A stretch of DNA of 64,000 nt from Ideonella sp. (GCA_016721465.1 JADKIA010000031.1:124001-188000); one strand, 5' to 3'. Shown: positions 35,592 to 45,001, numbered from the stretch's first letter. Notes: generated by a model not told the origin, from the sequence alone. Made by a program: numbers and translations.

Positions 35592-36602
35592 TTACGTGCC
35601 GTGGAGCCTTCGGATCCAGGTCTTCAGCCCCTGCTTGAGCCCATGCTTCTGCAGCAGGGCGCCGATGGCAGACGAGCATCGAAGCACGGCCCAATGGGCG
35701 CGAATCAGGAATGCGTTCTTCAATGTCGGCGGAAAGAAGAACACATCGGCCAAGGCGCGATGCTCGGTGGAGAACATGGCCTTGTAGGTGGCCTCGCCCT
35801 CGCCGAAATCCACCACGTGCACATCCGGGTCGGCAAACGCCTGCTCGATCACGTGGTACAGCAGCACCGATCCAGGCGAATGCTCGGCATGCTCTGGCAA
35901 GTAGCCCACCGTGTCGTACAACAGTTCATCGTCGGTCCGCGTGCACCACGCGTAGGCCACCGCGCGGCCACCATCCATCAGCAGGTAGCCGCGCGCACAG
36001 TCTTGCCGCGCCAGCGATTCCATGTGCAACAGAAACGCAGCGCTGTCGTCCAGTCCGGCGTCGAGCAACCTGGTCTGGTAGGTGTTGCGCGAAATGGCCA
36101 GTGCGCCTTCGTGAAACCGGCGCATGTCCTCAGGCTGCCGATACAGCTGCCACGCCGGTTGGTCACCTTGCCGTTCAGCATGGCGGCGCACCGACCGCTT
36201 CAGGTTCTGCCTGGCCTTCGCAGAGAAGCCTTTCAGGTAGCCCTCGAAGGACCCTTCGGTTCGGGTGACATACCTGACCCCTTGCTTGGGCACATAGCGC
36301 AGCCATTTGCCGTGCCGGCCTGGGCCAAGCCCGGCCGAAGCCGCATCGACACCTCGGCAGACCATGCCGCTGCAATCGGGTGGCACCATCGTGGCAAGCG
36401 CCTCGGCCGCCGGGGGCCAGTGGACGTTGTCCTGGTGTGCAGGCATCAACACGATGACACTAGCGCGCCATGTGGCCAGGGTGATCTCGCCGAGGCGAAA
36501 ACTCAAGTCCCATATGGCCGTGCGAAAGGCCGGGCGGCTGTCGGGAGCGCGCATCAGGTTAGCGGCAGCATGGTGTGCCCTTTGCAACCGCCAGATTGCC
36601 AT
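35592..36602 (-). CDS. GNAT / BioF2-like (FemAB-type) acyl- or aminoacyltransferase
   Basis: This minus-strand protein of 336 residues (or 320 from a second Met at 36554) carries the Acetyltransf_6 fold. It shows YLKGFSAKARQNLKRSVRRHAE, DCARGYLLMDGGRAVAYAWC, LYDTVGYLPEHAEHSPGSVL and VVDFGEGEATYKAMF. These match FemAB-like GNAT proteins found in EPS loci. No signal peptide or membrane segment is evident. It is convergent with the core operon and has its own upstream region (36603-37056). Function beyond fold is unknown. Confidence 0.82.
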   Translation of the reverse strand: MAIWRLQRAHHAAANLMRAPDSRPAFRTAIWDLSFRLGEITLATWRASVIVLMPAHQDNVHWPPAAEALATMVPPDCSGMVCRGVDAASAGLGPGRHGKWLRYVPKQGVRYVTRTEGSFEGYLKGFSAKARQNLKRSVRRHAERQGDQPAWQLYRQPEDMRRFHEGALAISRNTYQTRLLDAGLDDSAAFLLHMESLARQDCARGYLLMDGGRAVAYAWCTRTDDELLYDTVGYLPEHAEHSPGSVLLYHVIEQAFADPDVHVVDFGEGEATYKAMFSTEHRALADVFFFPPTLKNAFLIRAHWAVLRCSSAIGALLQKHGLKQGLKTWIRRLHGT

Positions 36603-37056
36603 GGCAGCGCCCGCAACGGTTGAATCGGGCAGGCACCCTGGAGATCGATGTTGACAATGGATGCATCACTTGCAGCGCTCGAAAAGTTTCTGACCGGTCA
36701 GTGACCGCGCGTGCCCTATCTTACGAGCCACCGCCCGATAGTTTGGCGCAGAGGGCATCACTCAATTCACGCCGAGCCAGGCAGTGCATGCCGCAAGCGC
36801 AAGCGGCGTGACGAAAGTGGCGGCGTGCAGCCCAACGAGCGGGGGACGCCGCGACATGTTCGTGTAGCCTCGGCAGCTTTCACGACAATCACCGTCAGGC
36901 GATTCTCACGAGTGTGGCGTGTCGGGCGAGCGTAGGCCTGTTGGCGCATGCAAGCATCGGGTCTTGGGGGCGCAAGAGCACCACCGTTCAGCCGATCGTG
37001 CCGCTCCCGTCACGCGCCTGGTGCTGAGGCACTCAAAACAAGGACCTATCCGCCAC
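36603..37056. other. Divergent intergenic region with palindrome
   Basis: No convincing gene is seen. It should hold promoters for the minus-strand GNAT gene and the plus-strand flippase cassette. A perfect 12-bp palindrome CTGACCGGTCAG lies at 36690-36701, which may be an operator. A TTGACA occurs at 36651-36656 without a good -10 partner. Confidence 0.5.
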
Positions 37057-38526
37057 ATGTCGACGCGCCGCGCGCTGCTGTTCTCGTTCATGGATCGATA
37101 TGCCGGGCTGACCATCTCTATTGCATCGTCGATGGTCATCGCTCGTCTGCTGACCCCGGGGGAACTTGGGGTGTATTCCGTCGCGATGGTGCTTTTGGGT
37201 TTTCTGCAGACCTTGCGCGACTTCGGCGCTGGTCAATACTTGGTGCAGGAGCGTGAATTAGATTCAAATCGAATTCGCGCTGTCTGGACTATTCAGTTGG
37301 TAACCGGCATTCTCTTCGCGTGCATTGCATTCCTTGCCGCCAATCCAGTCGCCAAATTTTACGCCGACATGCGTATCGAAGGCGTCATGCAAATCGTGGC
37401 GCTCACCTTTCTCGTCAATCCATTTGGATCACTTAGTTATGCATGGTTAACGCGGGAGATGCGGTTTGACTCACTCGCTATAATGCGGTTCAGTAGTAAC
37501 TCGGCGGGTGCGATCATCAGCATGATACTAGCATGGCAAGGCTATGGTGTGGCGAGTCTCGCGATGGGAGGGCTAGGTTCAACATTCGTTGGCGCTGCAA
37601 TGGGGATCATCTTTCGGCCGTCAGGCTTTCCGTGGCTCCCAGGGTTGTCTGAACTTAGGCGTGTTTTTTCCTTTAGCGCAACTGTCTCAGTCCAGTCGTT
37701 ATTGAACACCTTAAGTGCAGCGGCACCCGATCTCTTGCTTGGGAAACTGCAAACGATGACCGATGCCGGTCTATTTTCTCGTGCCGCCGGGTTGGTAAAT
37801 ATGTTTACGCACTTATTTGCGGATGCAGTGCACTCCGTTGCCTTCGGCGCGTTGGCTAGGGAAGCAAGAGGTGAGGGCCAAGTCGCAGAGCTGTTTATGA
37901 AAGCCACCTTATACATGACCACCGTTGGGTGGACATTCCTGCTCGCCCTAGTCGTGTTGGCCGAACCGCTCGTTATGCTCTTCTATGGAGATCAATGGGG
38001 CTACGCCGTGCCCCTAGTTCGTTGGCTGGGAGTTGCGGCGATCGTCGCGGCGCCTGCAATGTTTTGCGGTACGACGTTGCTTGCAATGGGAAGATCAAAG
38101 GAATCTCTACGCGCCACTGCGATTGATACATTTCAAAGGCTTACATTTTGTAGTTTTGGCGCGGCTATAAATACATCCTTTCTAGCAGCTTGTGTAGTTG
38201 CATCGACATGCATAACTCTCGCCATTTGGCTTGCGGCTCTTAGGCGCCATATGCCATTTAGATACCTGCGTCTGGCAGCCGGGCTATTCACGAGCGGGCA
38301 AGTGGCACTATTCTCCACAGCGCCTCTCATCCTCATCGCATGGTACACGTCAATGGTCTTGCAACTGAGACCGCTTCTGGTCTTGGGGTTGTGCACACTG
38401 GTTGGGACACTCGCATTTCTCTTGGGTTTAAAACTGTGCAGTCATCCAATATTGGACGATTTGGTGAAATTCCTTACCATCGCGCGCGCGCGGTCCGGAA
38501 TTCGGGCCGGACGAGGAGTCAATTAG
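37057..38526 (+). CDS. Polysaccharide flippase (Wzx/WzxC-like)
   Basis: This is an oligosaccharide flippase of the MATE/MOP superfamily, 489 residues with about 12-14 hydrophobic segments. RRALLFSFMDRYAGLTISIASSMVIARLLTPGELGVYSVAM is the classic N-terminus (shown here as two parts: SSMVIARLLTPGELGVYSVA). It would move the lipid-linked repeat unit to the periplasm. From about 37.25 kb on, base composition turns markedly AT-richer than the core operon. ATG 37057 is chosen by homology-like N-terminus; AAGGA lies 13 bases upstream, a little far. Confidence 0.9.
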   Translation: MSTRRALLFSFMDRYAGLTISIASSMVIARLLTPGELGVYSVAMVLLGFLQTLRDFGAGQYLVQERELDSNRIRAVWTIQLVTGILFACIAFLAANPVAKFYADMRIEGVMQIVALTFLVNPFGSLSYAWLTREMRFDSLAIMRFSSNSAGAIISMILAWQGYGVASLAMGGLGSTFVGAAMGIIFRPSGFPWLPGLSELRRVFSFSATVSVQSLLNTLSAAAPDLLLGKLQTMTDAGLFSRAAGLVNMFTHLFADAVHSVAFGALAREARGEGQVAELFMKATLYMTTVGWTFLLALVVLAEPLVMLFYGDQWGYAVPLVRWLGVAAIVAAPAMFCGTTLLAMGRSKESLRATAIDTFQRLTFCSFGAAINTSFLAACVVASTCITLAIWLAALRRHMPFRYLRLAAGLFTSGQVALFSTAPLILIAWYTSMVLQLRPLLVLGLCTLVGTLAFLLGLKLCSHPILDDLVKFLTIARARSGIRAGRGVN

Positions 38527-38635
38527 GATTTTCTTTGAGATCAGCTCAATGCGTTCATCTGTTGATGAGGCAATCCGGTTGCCTGACAAAGATGTCAATG
38601 CCCTTCTTAACCAATAGCACGCTGGAGTCAAGTCG

Positions 38636-39370
38636 ATGGACATCCCTCAGAAAGTATACGGCCAAGTTTTCTACGACAATCAACAGGCAGGTTCATATCG
38701 ATCGGCTTGTATAATATTACGTGAGATTATAGATACTCTCGCACCTGTGTCCGTTGTCGACGTCGGTTGCGGTCGCGGGACATGGCTAAAGGGTTGTCTG
38801 GATCTCGGTGTAAGAGAAGTCGCCGGATATGATGGACCGTGGGCAATTGATGCCGGATTGCTCGTGGACAAGTCCTTGTTTCATGCGATCAATCTCGAGC
38901 ATCCGTTGCCAACTATTCCGAGATGCGATTTGGCGATATCGCTTGAGGTTATAGAGCATCTTACTGATTCAAGTGGGCGAATGCTCATAAATGAGTTGAC
39001 TCAGGCCTCCGATTGCGTGCTATTTTCAGGAGCGATCCCCCATCAGGGCGGGGAGAATCACATCAATGAACGGTGGCACACATATTGGGATGGCGTATTC
39101 AAGGAGCACCACTATGTCGGATTTGACTATTTGCGGGACTTGTTCTGGAGTGACTCACGAATTGAGTGGTGGTATCGTCAAAACACAATTGTTTACGCTA
39201 AAGAAGATTCACCCGCCTACTTTCGATTGGTGCGGCGGGTTGGCGCCATAACGCCAATTTTGGATAAGGTTCATCCGGAGAAATACATCCAATTGACACA
39301 AGAGATTCAGGCGGCAAGAACCCAAAAACAGAAATCTGGTCGAGGCTTGCGTGGATTGCTTGGCTCATGA
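38636..39370 (+). CDS. Class I SAM-dependent methyltransferase (EPS cassette)
   Basis: This is a sugar or polymer methyltransferase candidate of 244 residues. SAM motif: SVVDVGCGRGTWLKGCLDLGV; then VAGYDGPWAIDAG, AINLEHPLP and RCDLAISLEVIEHLTDSSGR. It begins with ATG 38636 (MDIPQKVYGQVFYDNQQAGS). Base composition is clearly AT-rich compared with the core operon. It lies 109 bp after the flippase and before a glycosyltransferase in the same direction. The specific substrate is unknown. Confidence 0.88.
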   Translation: MDIPQKVYGQVFYDNQQAGSYRSACIILREIIDTLAPVSVVDVGCGRGTWLKGCLDLGVREVAGYDGPWAIDAGLLVDKSLFHAINLEHPLPTIPRCDLAISLEVIEHLTDSSGRMLINELTQASDCVLFSGAIPHQGGENHINERWHTYWDGVFKEHHYVGFDYLRDLFWSDSRIEWWYRQNTIVYAKEDSPAYFRLVRRVGAITPILDKVHPEKYIQLTQEIQAARTQKQKSGRGLRGLLGS

Positions 39371-39521
39371 TGGGGTCGTTAAATAAGATCGTTTGACGTG
39401 AGTTAAACAGTGTGGATCTAATGCCTGGACAGCAGAATTCCGTTTGCTCAAAACGTAAGGTAGCGGCACTATATTGGTGATGCTATCATATTTGTCAAGG
39501 GACGTTAGGTGCGGGAATAGC

Positions 39522-40430
39522 ATGAAAATTGTCACCGCGATATGCACATTCAATCGATCGGGTTTGCTTCTGCAGACTCTGAATCGACTAACCGAGATTG
39601 CTCGCCCACGACGTAGTGACTGGGAGGTACTGATAGTTGATAATAATTGCACTGACGATACGCAAGAAGCGATTGACAAGTATCGAGAATTATTGCCGTT
39701 GCATTCCTGTGTGGAGAAGAAGCAGGGATTGTCTCATGCTAGAAATGCTGCCGTGAGGCTCGCTGTTAAAAGAGATGCTCAGTATATTATCTGGACCGAC
39801 GACGACGTACTTCCATGTGACGAATGGTTAGTGGCTTATGAAGACGCGTTCGTCAATATGCCATCTGCGAGTGTGTTCGGCGGACCTGTTGAACCGTGGT
39901 TTGCCGTGCCAGCGCCGAGGTGGCTACAGAACAACTGGCCGATTTTTTCGACAGCGTATGCTGTGAAGGATTTAGGGAAATTGGAGATTCCCCTGCAGGC
40001 GACCGGTGATCAAATACCATTCGGTGCGAATTACGCGATTTCTATCGCAGCGCAAATCTCCAAGAACTACAACCCTTCATTAGGTGTTGTTGGGAATAAG
40101 AGAATTGGAGGCGAAGAAACTGAAGTAATGCGTGAACTCCTCGCAAATGGTCGATCTGGATGGTGGGTGCCTAGTGCGCGGGTGCGGCATTATATTGAGC
40201 CTTGGCGACTGACGCTAAAGTACTTGAGTTCATATTATCGTGGACAAGGGCGAACAACAATAATACAGGATGGGAAGAAACTTCCGCTTGGAGTAAAAGT
40301 TTGGTACATTCGTCATTGTGTTGGTGTTGCGTTCATGTTGATTCTAAGACTATTGTCGGGAAGGCAAGATGCCTGTGCCAGCTTGTTCATTGAGTTCAAT
40401 CAGACTGTTGGAAAGATTGCAGAAGGATAG
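39522..40430 (+). CDS. GT2 family glycosyltransferase
   Basis: This is a GT-A fold glycosyltransferase of 302 residues. MKIVTAICTFNRSGLLLQTL opens it; EVLIVDNNCTDDTQ and YIIWTDDDVLPCDEW carry the nucleotide-sugar and DxD metal sites; VFGGPVEPWFA, GANYAIS and GGEETEVMREL are further family points. A hydrophobic C-terminal stretch (HCVGVAFMLILRLLSG) may attach it to the membrane. Coding sequence is AT-rich, like its neighbours. ATG 39522 is preferred over upstream in-frame GTG/TTG codons. Confidence 0.9.
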   Translation: MKIVTAICTFNRSGLLLQTLNRLTEIARPRRSDWEVLIVDNNCTDDTQEAIDKYRELLPLHSCVEKKQGLSHARNAAVRLAVKRDAQYIIWTDDDVLPCDEWLVAYEDAFVNMPSASVFGGPVEPWFAVPAPRWLQNNWPIFSTAYAVKDLGKLEIPLQATGDQIPFGANYAISIAAQISKNYNPSLGVVGNKRIGGEETEVMRELLANGRSGWWVPSARVRHYIEPWRLTLKYLSSYYRGQGRTTIIQDGKKLPLGVKVWYIRHCVGVAFMLILRLLSGRQDACASLFIEFNQTVGKIAEG

Positions 40431-40667
40431 AATTCGGATGACATTTTTGATATAGTCTGGCTTTGGTGCCTCTGGCAGTATCTGCCACTTTGTGGAAATT
40501 CTGGTGTACAGTCAGACTGATTACTCCTTTCACACTCTGCGCACTGATCTCTTGGATCGATCGATGGGCGTCATCCGTCTGAATAATTCGTGCTAGAAAT
40601 CGCGATTCAATCCCAAACGTTGGACAGGGCACCTATTTGCCTGCCTATTCAAAAGCTGCAGAGCCAT

Positions 40668-41576
40668 ATGCAGACACGCGCTACTGTAATCATTCCGACG
40701 CTGTGTAACTCAGTCCGAGCGGAGGCACTTTTGCGCGCGATCCATAGCGTCGGTGAAGCGTCGTCGGCACCGGTTGGTTTGTTGATATGTATCAACGGTC
40801 GACATGTCGATGAATCCCTGGCAGACCGGGTGGCGAAGCAGCCAGGTGTGAGCTGCCTCCGCCTCATCGAGGGGTCACTGCCGATGGCCATTTCTGCAGG
40901 CCGGCGATCCATTCAGACAGAGTACTTTGCGTTCCTTGACGACGACGACGAGCTGCTGCCGGGTTCAATCGATCGAAGCCTCGCGGTATTTTCGATGGAC
41001 GAGACAGTCGATGTCGTTGCCTCCAATGGCTATCGCCAGACTTCAGTAGGGCAAAGCGTGGTCCTGACTGATTGCAAGCAACTTGAAGTAGATCCGCTCT
41101 CGGGCTTGTTTGTCGTCAATTGGTTGGCATCGTGCGGTGGTCTGTATCGGACGGCATCTGTTGCTGCCGAGTACTTTGACACCTTGCCGAAATTGGCTGA
41201 ATGGACTTGGCTTGCATTCACTCTTGCGATGAGCGGCAAGCATATTCGTATCCTTGATGAACCAGGATACATTATTCATGACACACCCAATTCCCTATCC
41301 AAAGATCCAAAGTACGGTGGTGGATTCATTAAACTCTATGAGCGCATGCTCGAGATGCAGCCGCCGCCTCATATTTGTCAAATCATACGCGAGCGTATCA
41401 GCAGTACGCATCATGATTTGTCTGTAGAGATGCTGGAAAGATCTCGGCTGCGTGAAGCAATCCGGATGCATTTGTTGAGCTTGCGAACGTTGCGCGGGTT
41501 GAGATACTTGACCTTCACTCGCCATTTGTTGATTGCAGCAATGCGCGGCAAGATCGTCGGTACTCGTCTCGACTGA
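40668..41576 (+). CDS. GT2 family glycosyltransferase
   Basis: This is a second GT2-type enzyme, 302 residues from ATG 40668 (MQTRATVIIPTLCNSVRAEALL). Conserved points are LLICINGRHVDESLAD, YFAFLDDDDELLPGSI (DxD region), WLASCGGLYRTASV and HIRILDEPGYIIHDT. The start is supported by the domain beginning within eight residues; upstream codons to 40590 look non-coding. A 237-bp gap precedes it. The next gene follows 15 bases later. Confidence 0.87.
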   Translation: MQTRATVIIPTLCNSVRAEALLRAIHSVGEASSAPVGLLICINGRHVDESLADRVAKQPGVSCLRLIEGSLPMAISAGRRSIQTEYFAFLDDDDELLPGSIDRSLAVFSMDETVDVVASNGYRQTSVGQSVVLTDCKQLEVDPLSGLFVVNWLASCGGLYRTASVAAEYFDTLPKLAEWTWLAFTLAMSGKHIRILDEPGYIIHDTPNSLSKDPKYGGGFIKLYERMLEMQPPPHICQIIRERISSTHHDLSVEMLERSRLREAIRMHLLSLRTLRGLRYLTFTRHLLIAAMRGKIVGTRLD

Positions 41577-41591
41577 GAGCGGGGGGCAATC

Positions 41592-42584
41592 CTGAAACAT
41601 GCTCTCATTTCTGTCGTTGTTCCGCTGTTCAATCAGGAGCGCTATGTCGCGCAGGCAATCAATTCTGTGTTGGCGCAGCGGCGTGAGGATGTCGAGGTCA
41701 TCGTCGTCAATGATGGCTCAACAGACAACGGTCCTGAGATAGTCTCCGAGTTCGTCAGGAACTCAAGGCTACCGATTCGGCTTGTTCACCAAGCCAACTC
41801 AGGCGGCCCCTCGAAGCCCAGAAATGTTGGTATCGAGAAAGCAGTAGGTCGCTATGTGGCATTTCTGGATCCGGACGACTATTGGCTGGAGGGCAAGCTG
41901 GATCGCCAATTGGCCGTGATGTCTGCACGGCCAGATGTTGCGATGTCATTCAATGAGTTTGTAGTGGTTGACCAATTCGGGCTTGAGCACGGTATGTACT
42001 TGAAGCGCGTCGATTACACACCGCGCATGGCCGCACACAGTACACGGATCGCTGACGACGTCTACGTCAGCGGGTCGACGTTCTACGCATTCGATTCGAC
42101 CGAAGTTGCGGGCGCCCACACCTCGGGTGTTCTTGTGCGACGGGACGCCCTGCTGGCACTAGACGAATGGTTTCCGACAACACTGCGGGTCGGCGAAGAT
42201 CGCGATCTTTGGTTCAGGATCGCACAGTCAACCGCCGTGGCCTATATCGACAAGCCGCTGCACGCCTATCGAATTCACGATGCCAGCCTGATGCATCAGG
42301 CGAGCCTGGCCACGCCGGGCGCGGTGGCGTGTCACGAACGCAACTACGCTCGCGCAATCTCCCAGTTGAACCCGGAGCAGATGCGGCGTTATCGCGACCG
42401 CATTGCTGGCCTGCATGCCGGAATCGGCTACAACGCGTGGCGGCAATATGACATGCACGGTGCTCGGAAAGCCTATGCCGAAGCCTGGAACTGGAATCAT
42501 CGGCTGGCGCATGGTTGGAGCTGGCTCAAGGCGTGTAGCCCGGGCCCCCTGGTGAAAGTGGTTCGACGCGCCGCGCGGCGTTGA
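41592..42584 (+). CDS. GT2 family glycosyltransferase with apparent CTG start
   Basis: This is a GT2 enzyme: ISVVVPLFNQERYVAQAINSVL, VIVVNDGSTDNGPEIV, GGPSKPRNVGIEKAVGRYVAF and LDPDDYWLEGKLDRQL. The domain begins right after the previous gene's stop (TGA 41574-41576), and no ATG, GTG or TTG lies in frame before the conserved core. CTG 41592, 5 bases after GGGGGG, is the best available start and gives (M)KHALISVVVP. An ATG at 41599 is out of frame. Either a rare CTG start or a base error in the codon is likely. About 330 residues. Composition returns toward high GC in its second half. Confidence 0.86.
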   Translation: MKHALISVVVPLFNQERYVAQAINSVLAQRREDVEVIVVNDGSTDNGPEIVSEFVRNSRLPIRLVHQANSGGPSKPRNVGIEKAVGRYVAFLDPDDYWLEGKLDRQLAVMSARPDVAMSFNEFVVVDQFGLEHGMYLKRVDYTPRMAAHSTRIADDVYVSGSTFYAFDSTEVAGAHTSGVLVRRDALLALDEWFPTTLRVGEDRDLWFRIAQSTAVAYIDKPLHAYRIHDASLMHQASLATPGAVACHERNYARAISQLNPEQMRRYRDRIAGLHAGIGYNAWRQYDMHGARKAYAEAWNWNHRLAHGWSWLKACSPGPLVKVVRRAARR

Positions 42585-42639
42585 GCAGCGAACCCGACTC
42601 GCCCGCGCCCGCTATCCCAAGGCCAACCCCCAATCGCGT

Positions 42640-44331
42640 ATGAATGAATCCCCATCATCGATGCATCTTGGCAGCCCTTCATTTCGTGAAGGGCAGGATT
42701 TCGTGGCAAGACAAGCCGATGGTTCTGCCGTTTCTGCTTGGAAGGCTGCCTTAGCCAAAGGCCCGGATGAAGGCCTTTCGGCGGCCCTTGCCGAAAGAGG
42801 TGACTTCGCCGTCGGTCTTCAAGACCTCGATCGAGGTGCTGCGTTCGTGGCCGTAGACCGGTTCGCCATTCAGACGATGTGTTATCGGGTGCAGGATGGG
42901 CAGCTGCGGTTCGCGCAGCGCGCTGACGAGCTCGCGGACGCAGCCACCCCGATCGACCTGCAGGCAATCTTCGACTATCTCTTCTTCCACTGCATTCCGT
43001 CCCCTCGCACCATCTACCAGGGCGTGCATCGGCTGCCGCCGGGGCATTGCGCGCAGTTCCAGGGCGGCCAGGTGCGGGTACTGCCGTATTGGCGCGCGCA
43101 GTTTTCAGAGCCTGGCGGGCCGGTGTCCTTCGAATCGTTGAAGGCCGAGTTTCGCGGGTTGCTCAAGGACGCAGTGGCGCGGCAGCTGGACGGCACCCGG
43201 CCGGCCTGCTTCCTGAGCGGGGGCACCGACAGCTCCACAGTTGCCGGCATGATCCGCGAAGTGAGCGGCCAGCCGGCGCACACCTATTCCATCGGCTTCC
43301 AGGCCGAAGGCTACGACGAAATGGCTTTTGCGCGCCTCGCCGCCAGGCATTTCGGCTGCGAGCACCACGAGTACTACGTGACGCCCGACGACCTGGTGCG
43401 CAGCATTGCCGAGGTGGCCGGCTCGTACGACCAGCCGTTCGGCAATTCCTCGGCCCTGCCCGCCTACTACTGCGCGCTCAAGGCGCGTGGCGACGGCGTG
43501 ACCCGGCTGCTGGCCGGCGATGGGGGCGACGAGCTGTTCGGCGGCAATTCGCGCTACGCCAAGCAGAGCGTGTTCGGTTGGTACCAGCGGATACCCGCAG
43601 CCTTGCGCCGGGCCGTGCTGGAGCCGGTCTTCGGATCGGCCACGGTGGCGCGCATGCCACTGCTGAAAAAGGGCCGCAGCTACGTCGAGCAGGCCACCGT
43701 GCCGATGCCCGACCGGTTGCAGATGTACAACCTGCTGCTGCGGCTGGGGCCGTCGACGGTGTTGACGCCCGAGTACCTGGCGCGTATCAACGTCGACGGA
43801 CCGGCCCAGCACCAGCGCCAGGTGTGGGAACAGGCCGACACCGAAAGCGAGCTGAACCGCACGCTGGCCTTCGACTGGCGATACACCTTGGCCGAGAGTG
43901 ACCTGCCCAAGGTGCGTGGCAGCACGCAGCTGGCGGGCGTGTCGGTGGGCTACCCGATGCTGGACCAGGGGCTGCTGGACTTCTCGCTGCGGCTGCCCGA
44001 GCGCTACAAACTCAAGGGGCTGCGGCTGCGCTGGTTCTTCAAGGAGGCGCTGCGCGGCTTCCTGCCCGACGAGATCCTGACCAAGAAGAAGCAGGGTTTC
44101 GGTCTGCCCTTCGGCGTGTGGATGACACGCCATGATGCACTGCGCCGGCTGGCTGCCGATTCATTGGGCAGCCTGTCGACGCGGGGCATTGTGAGGCCCG
44201 ACTTCATTCGCGAGCTGCTGGAGAGCCGCATCCATGAGCACCCTGGCTACTTTGGCGAGATGGTGTGGATCCTCATGATGCTGGAGCAATGGTTGCAGCG
44301 CCATGCGCCGCGGCTTCGCGTTGACGACTGA
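42640..44331 (+). CDS. Asparagine-synthase-like protein lacking the glutaminase cysteine
   Basis: This 563-residue protein has a complete synthetase domain: PACFLSGGTDSSTVAGMI (PP-loop), THTYSIGF-like AHTYSIGFQAEGYDE, LLAGDGGDELFGGNSRYA and KKKQGFGLPFGVW. The N-terminal region resembles a glutaminase fold (AVDRFAIQTMCYRV, ADELADAATPIDL, GVHRLPPGHC) but begins MNESPSSMHLGS and has no Cys2. So it likely uses free ammonia or another nucleophile, or acts as a ligase on a sugar or amino acid. It is distinct from the canonical amidotransferase at 26466. It is followed 24 bases later by the MBOAT gene. Confidence 0.88.
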   Translation: MNESPSSMHLGSPSFREGQDFVARQADGSAVSAWKAALAKGPDEGLSAALAERGDFAVGLQDLDRGAAFVAVDRFAIQTMCYRVQDGQLRFAQRADELADAATPIDLQAIFDYLFFHCIPSPRTIYQGVHRLPPGHCAQFQGGQVRVLPYWRAQFSEPGGPVSFESLKAEFRGLLKDAVARQLDGTRPACFLSGGTDSSTVAGMIREVSGQPAHTYSIGFQAEGYDEMAFARLAARHFGCEHHEYYVTPDDLVRSIAEVAGSYDQPFGNSSALPAYYCALKARGDGVTRLLAGDGGDELFGGNSRYAKQSVFGWYQRIPAALRRAVLEPVFGSATVARMPLLKKGRSYVEQATVPMPDRLQMYNLLLRLGPSTVLTPEYLARINVDGPAQHQRQVWEQADTESELNRTLAFDWRYTLAESDLPKVRGSTQLAGVSVGYPMLDQGLLDFSLRLPERYKLKGLRLRWFFKEALRGFLPDEILTKKKQGFGLPFGVWMTRHDALRRLAADSLGSLSTRGIVRPDFIRELLESRIHEHPGYFGEMVWILMMLEQWLQRHAPRLRVDD

Positions 44332-44355
44332 CGCAGCGCCTGGATCGGGCACGCC

Positions 44356-44891
44356 ATGCTGTTCACCACCGCTGCCTTTGCCCTGCTGTTCCTGCCGCTT
44401 GTTCTGATCGGGTTCTTCCTGATCGGCCGCCGATCACAGAAGGGCGCTGCCGCATGGTTGTGCGCAGCCTCGCTGTTTTTCTATGGCTGGTGGATGCCGG
44501 TGTTCACGCTGCTGCTGGTGGCGTCGATCAGCCTGAACTTCATGCTCGGGCGTGCGATCGTGACGCGCGCCGCCGGTGTCGCGCCGGGGGCTTGGCTGAC
44601 GCTGGGCGTTGCCACCAACCTGCTGCTGCTGGGCTACTTCAAGTATGCGAATTTTTCGTCGACAACCTGAACGCTGCGCTCGGGACCAATTGGCACCTGG
44701 CCCATATCGTGCTGCCAATCGGCATCTCCTTCTACACGGCGCAATTGCGGCGCATCCAGCGCCACAGCGTCAGCATCAACCGCGCCGCGCCCGTCACGGG
44801 CGTGTCCACCATCAACACCCAGCAAGCCAGCGTGCTGGCCGCACTGAACGTCAAGAAACCCGCCGTCGACGACCAGATGTCGTTGTTGTAG
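44356..44891 (+). pseudogene. MBOAT (AlgI-like) O-acyltransferase, truncated and frameshifted
   Basis: The first 98 or so residues are MBOAT-like: MLFTTAAFALLFLPLVLIG, LFFYGWWMPVFTLLLVASI and LLLLGYFKYANF. The frame breaks at a five-T run (44652-44656); a sixth T gives YANFFVDNLNAALGTNWHLAHIVLPIGISFYT, an AlgI-type continuation. After base 44738 the similarity stops: the remaining 50 codons (RHSVSINRAAPVTGV ... AVDDQMSLL) are unrelated to MBOAT and unrecognised. About three quarters of the normal 470-500 residues are missing. So the gene is cut by rearrangement, probably linked to the insertion sequences just downstream. Confidence 0.85.
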
Positions 44892-44993
44892 TGGCAGCCT
44901 GAAGGGGCCACTCTATACAAATCAACAACTTACGGCGCTTGGTGTCGAACTCGGGTGTTCAAGGCGCATTTCGAAAGTTCATCGTTGTCGCTC

Positions 44994-45001
44994 GATGTCG
45001 G
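44994..45001. repeat. Target-site duplication of IS66, left copy
   Basis: GATGTCGG, identical to 47613-47620 on the other side of the element. Confidence 0.95.

Noticed and set aside
39068..39082. TGGCAC-N5-TTGG sigma-54-like match
   Set aside because: It lies inside the methyltransferase coding region and its -12 element is wrong.
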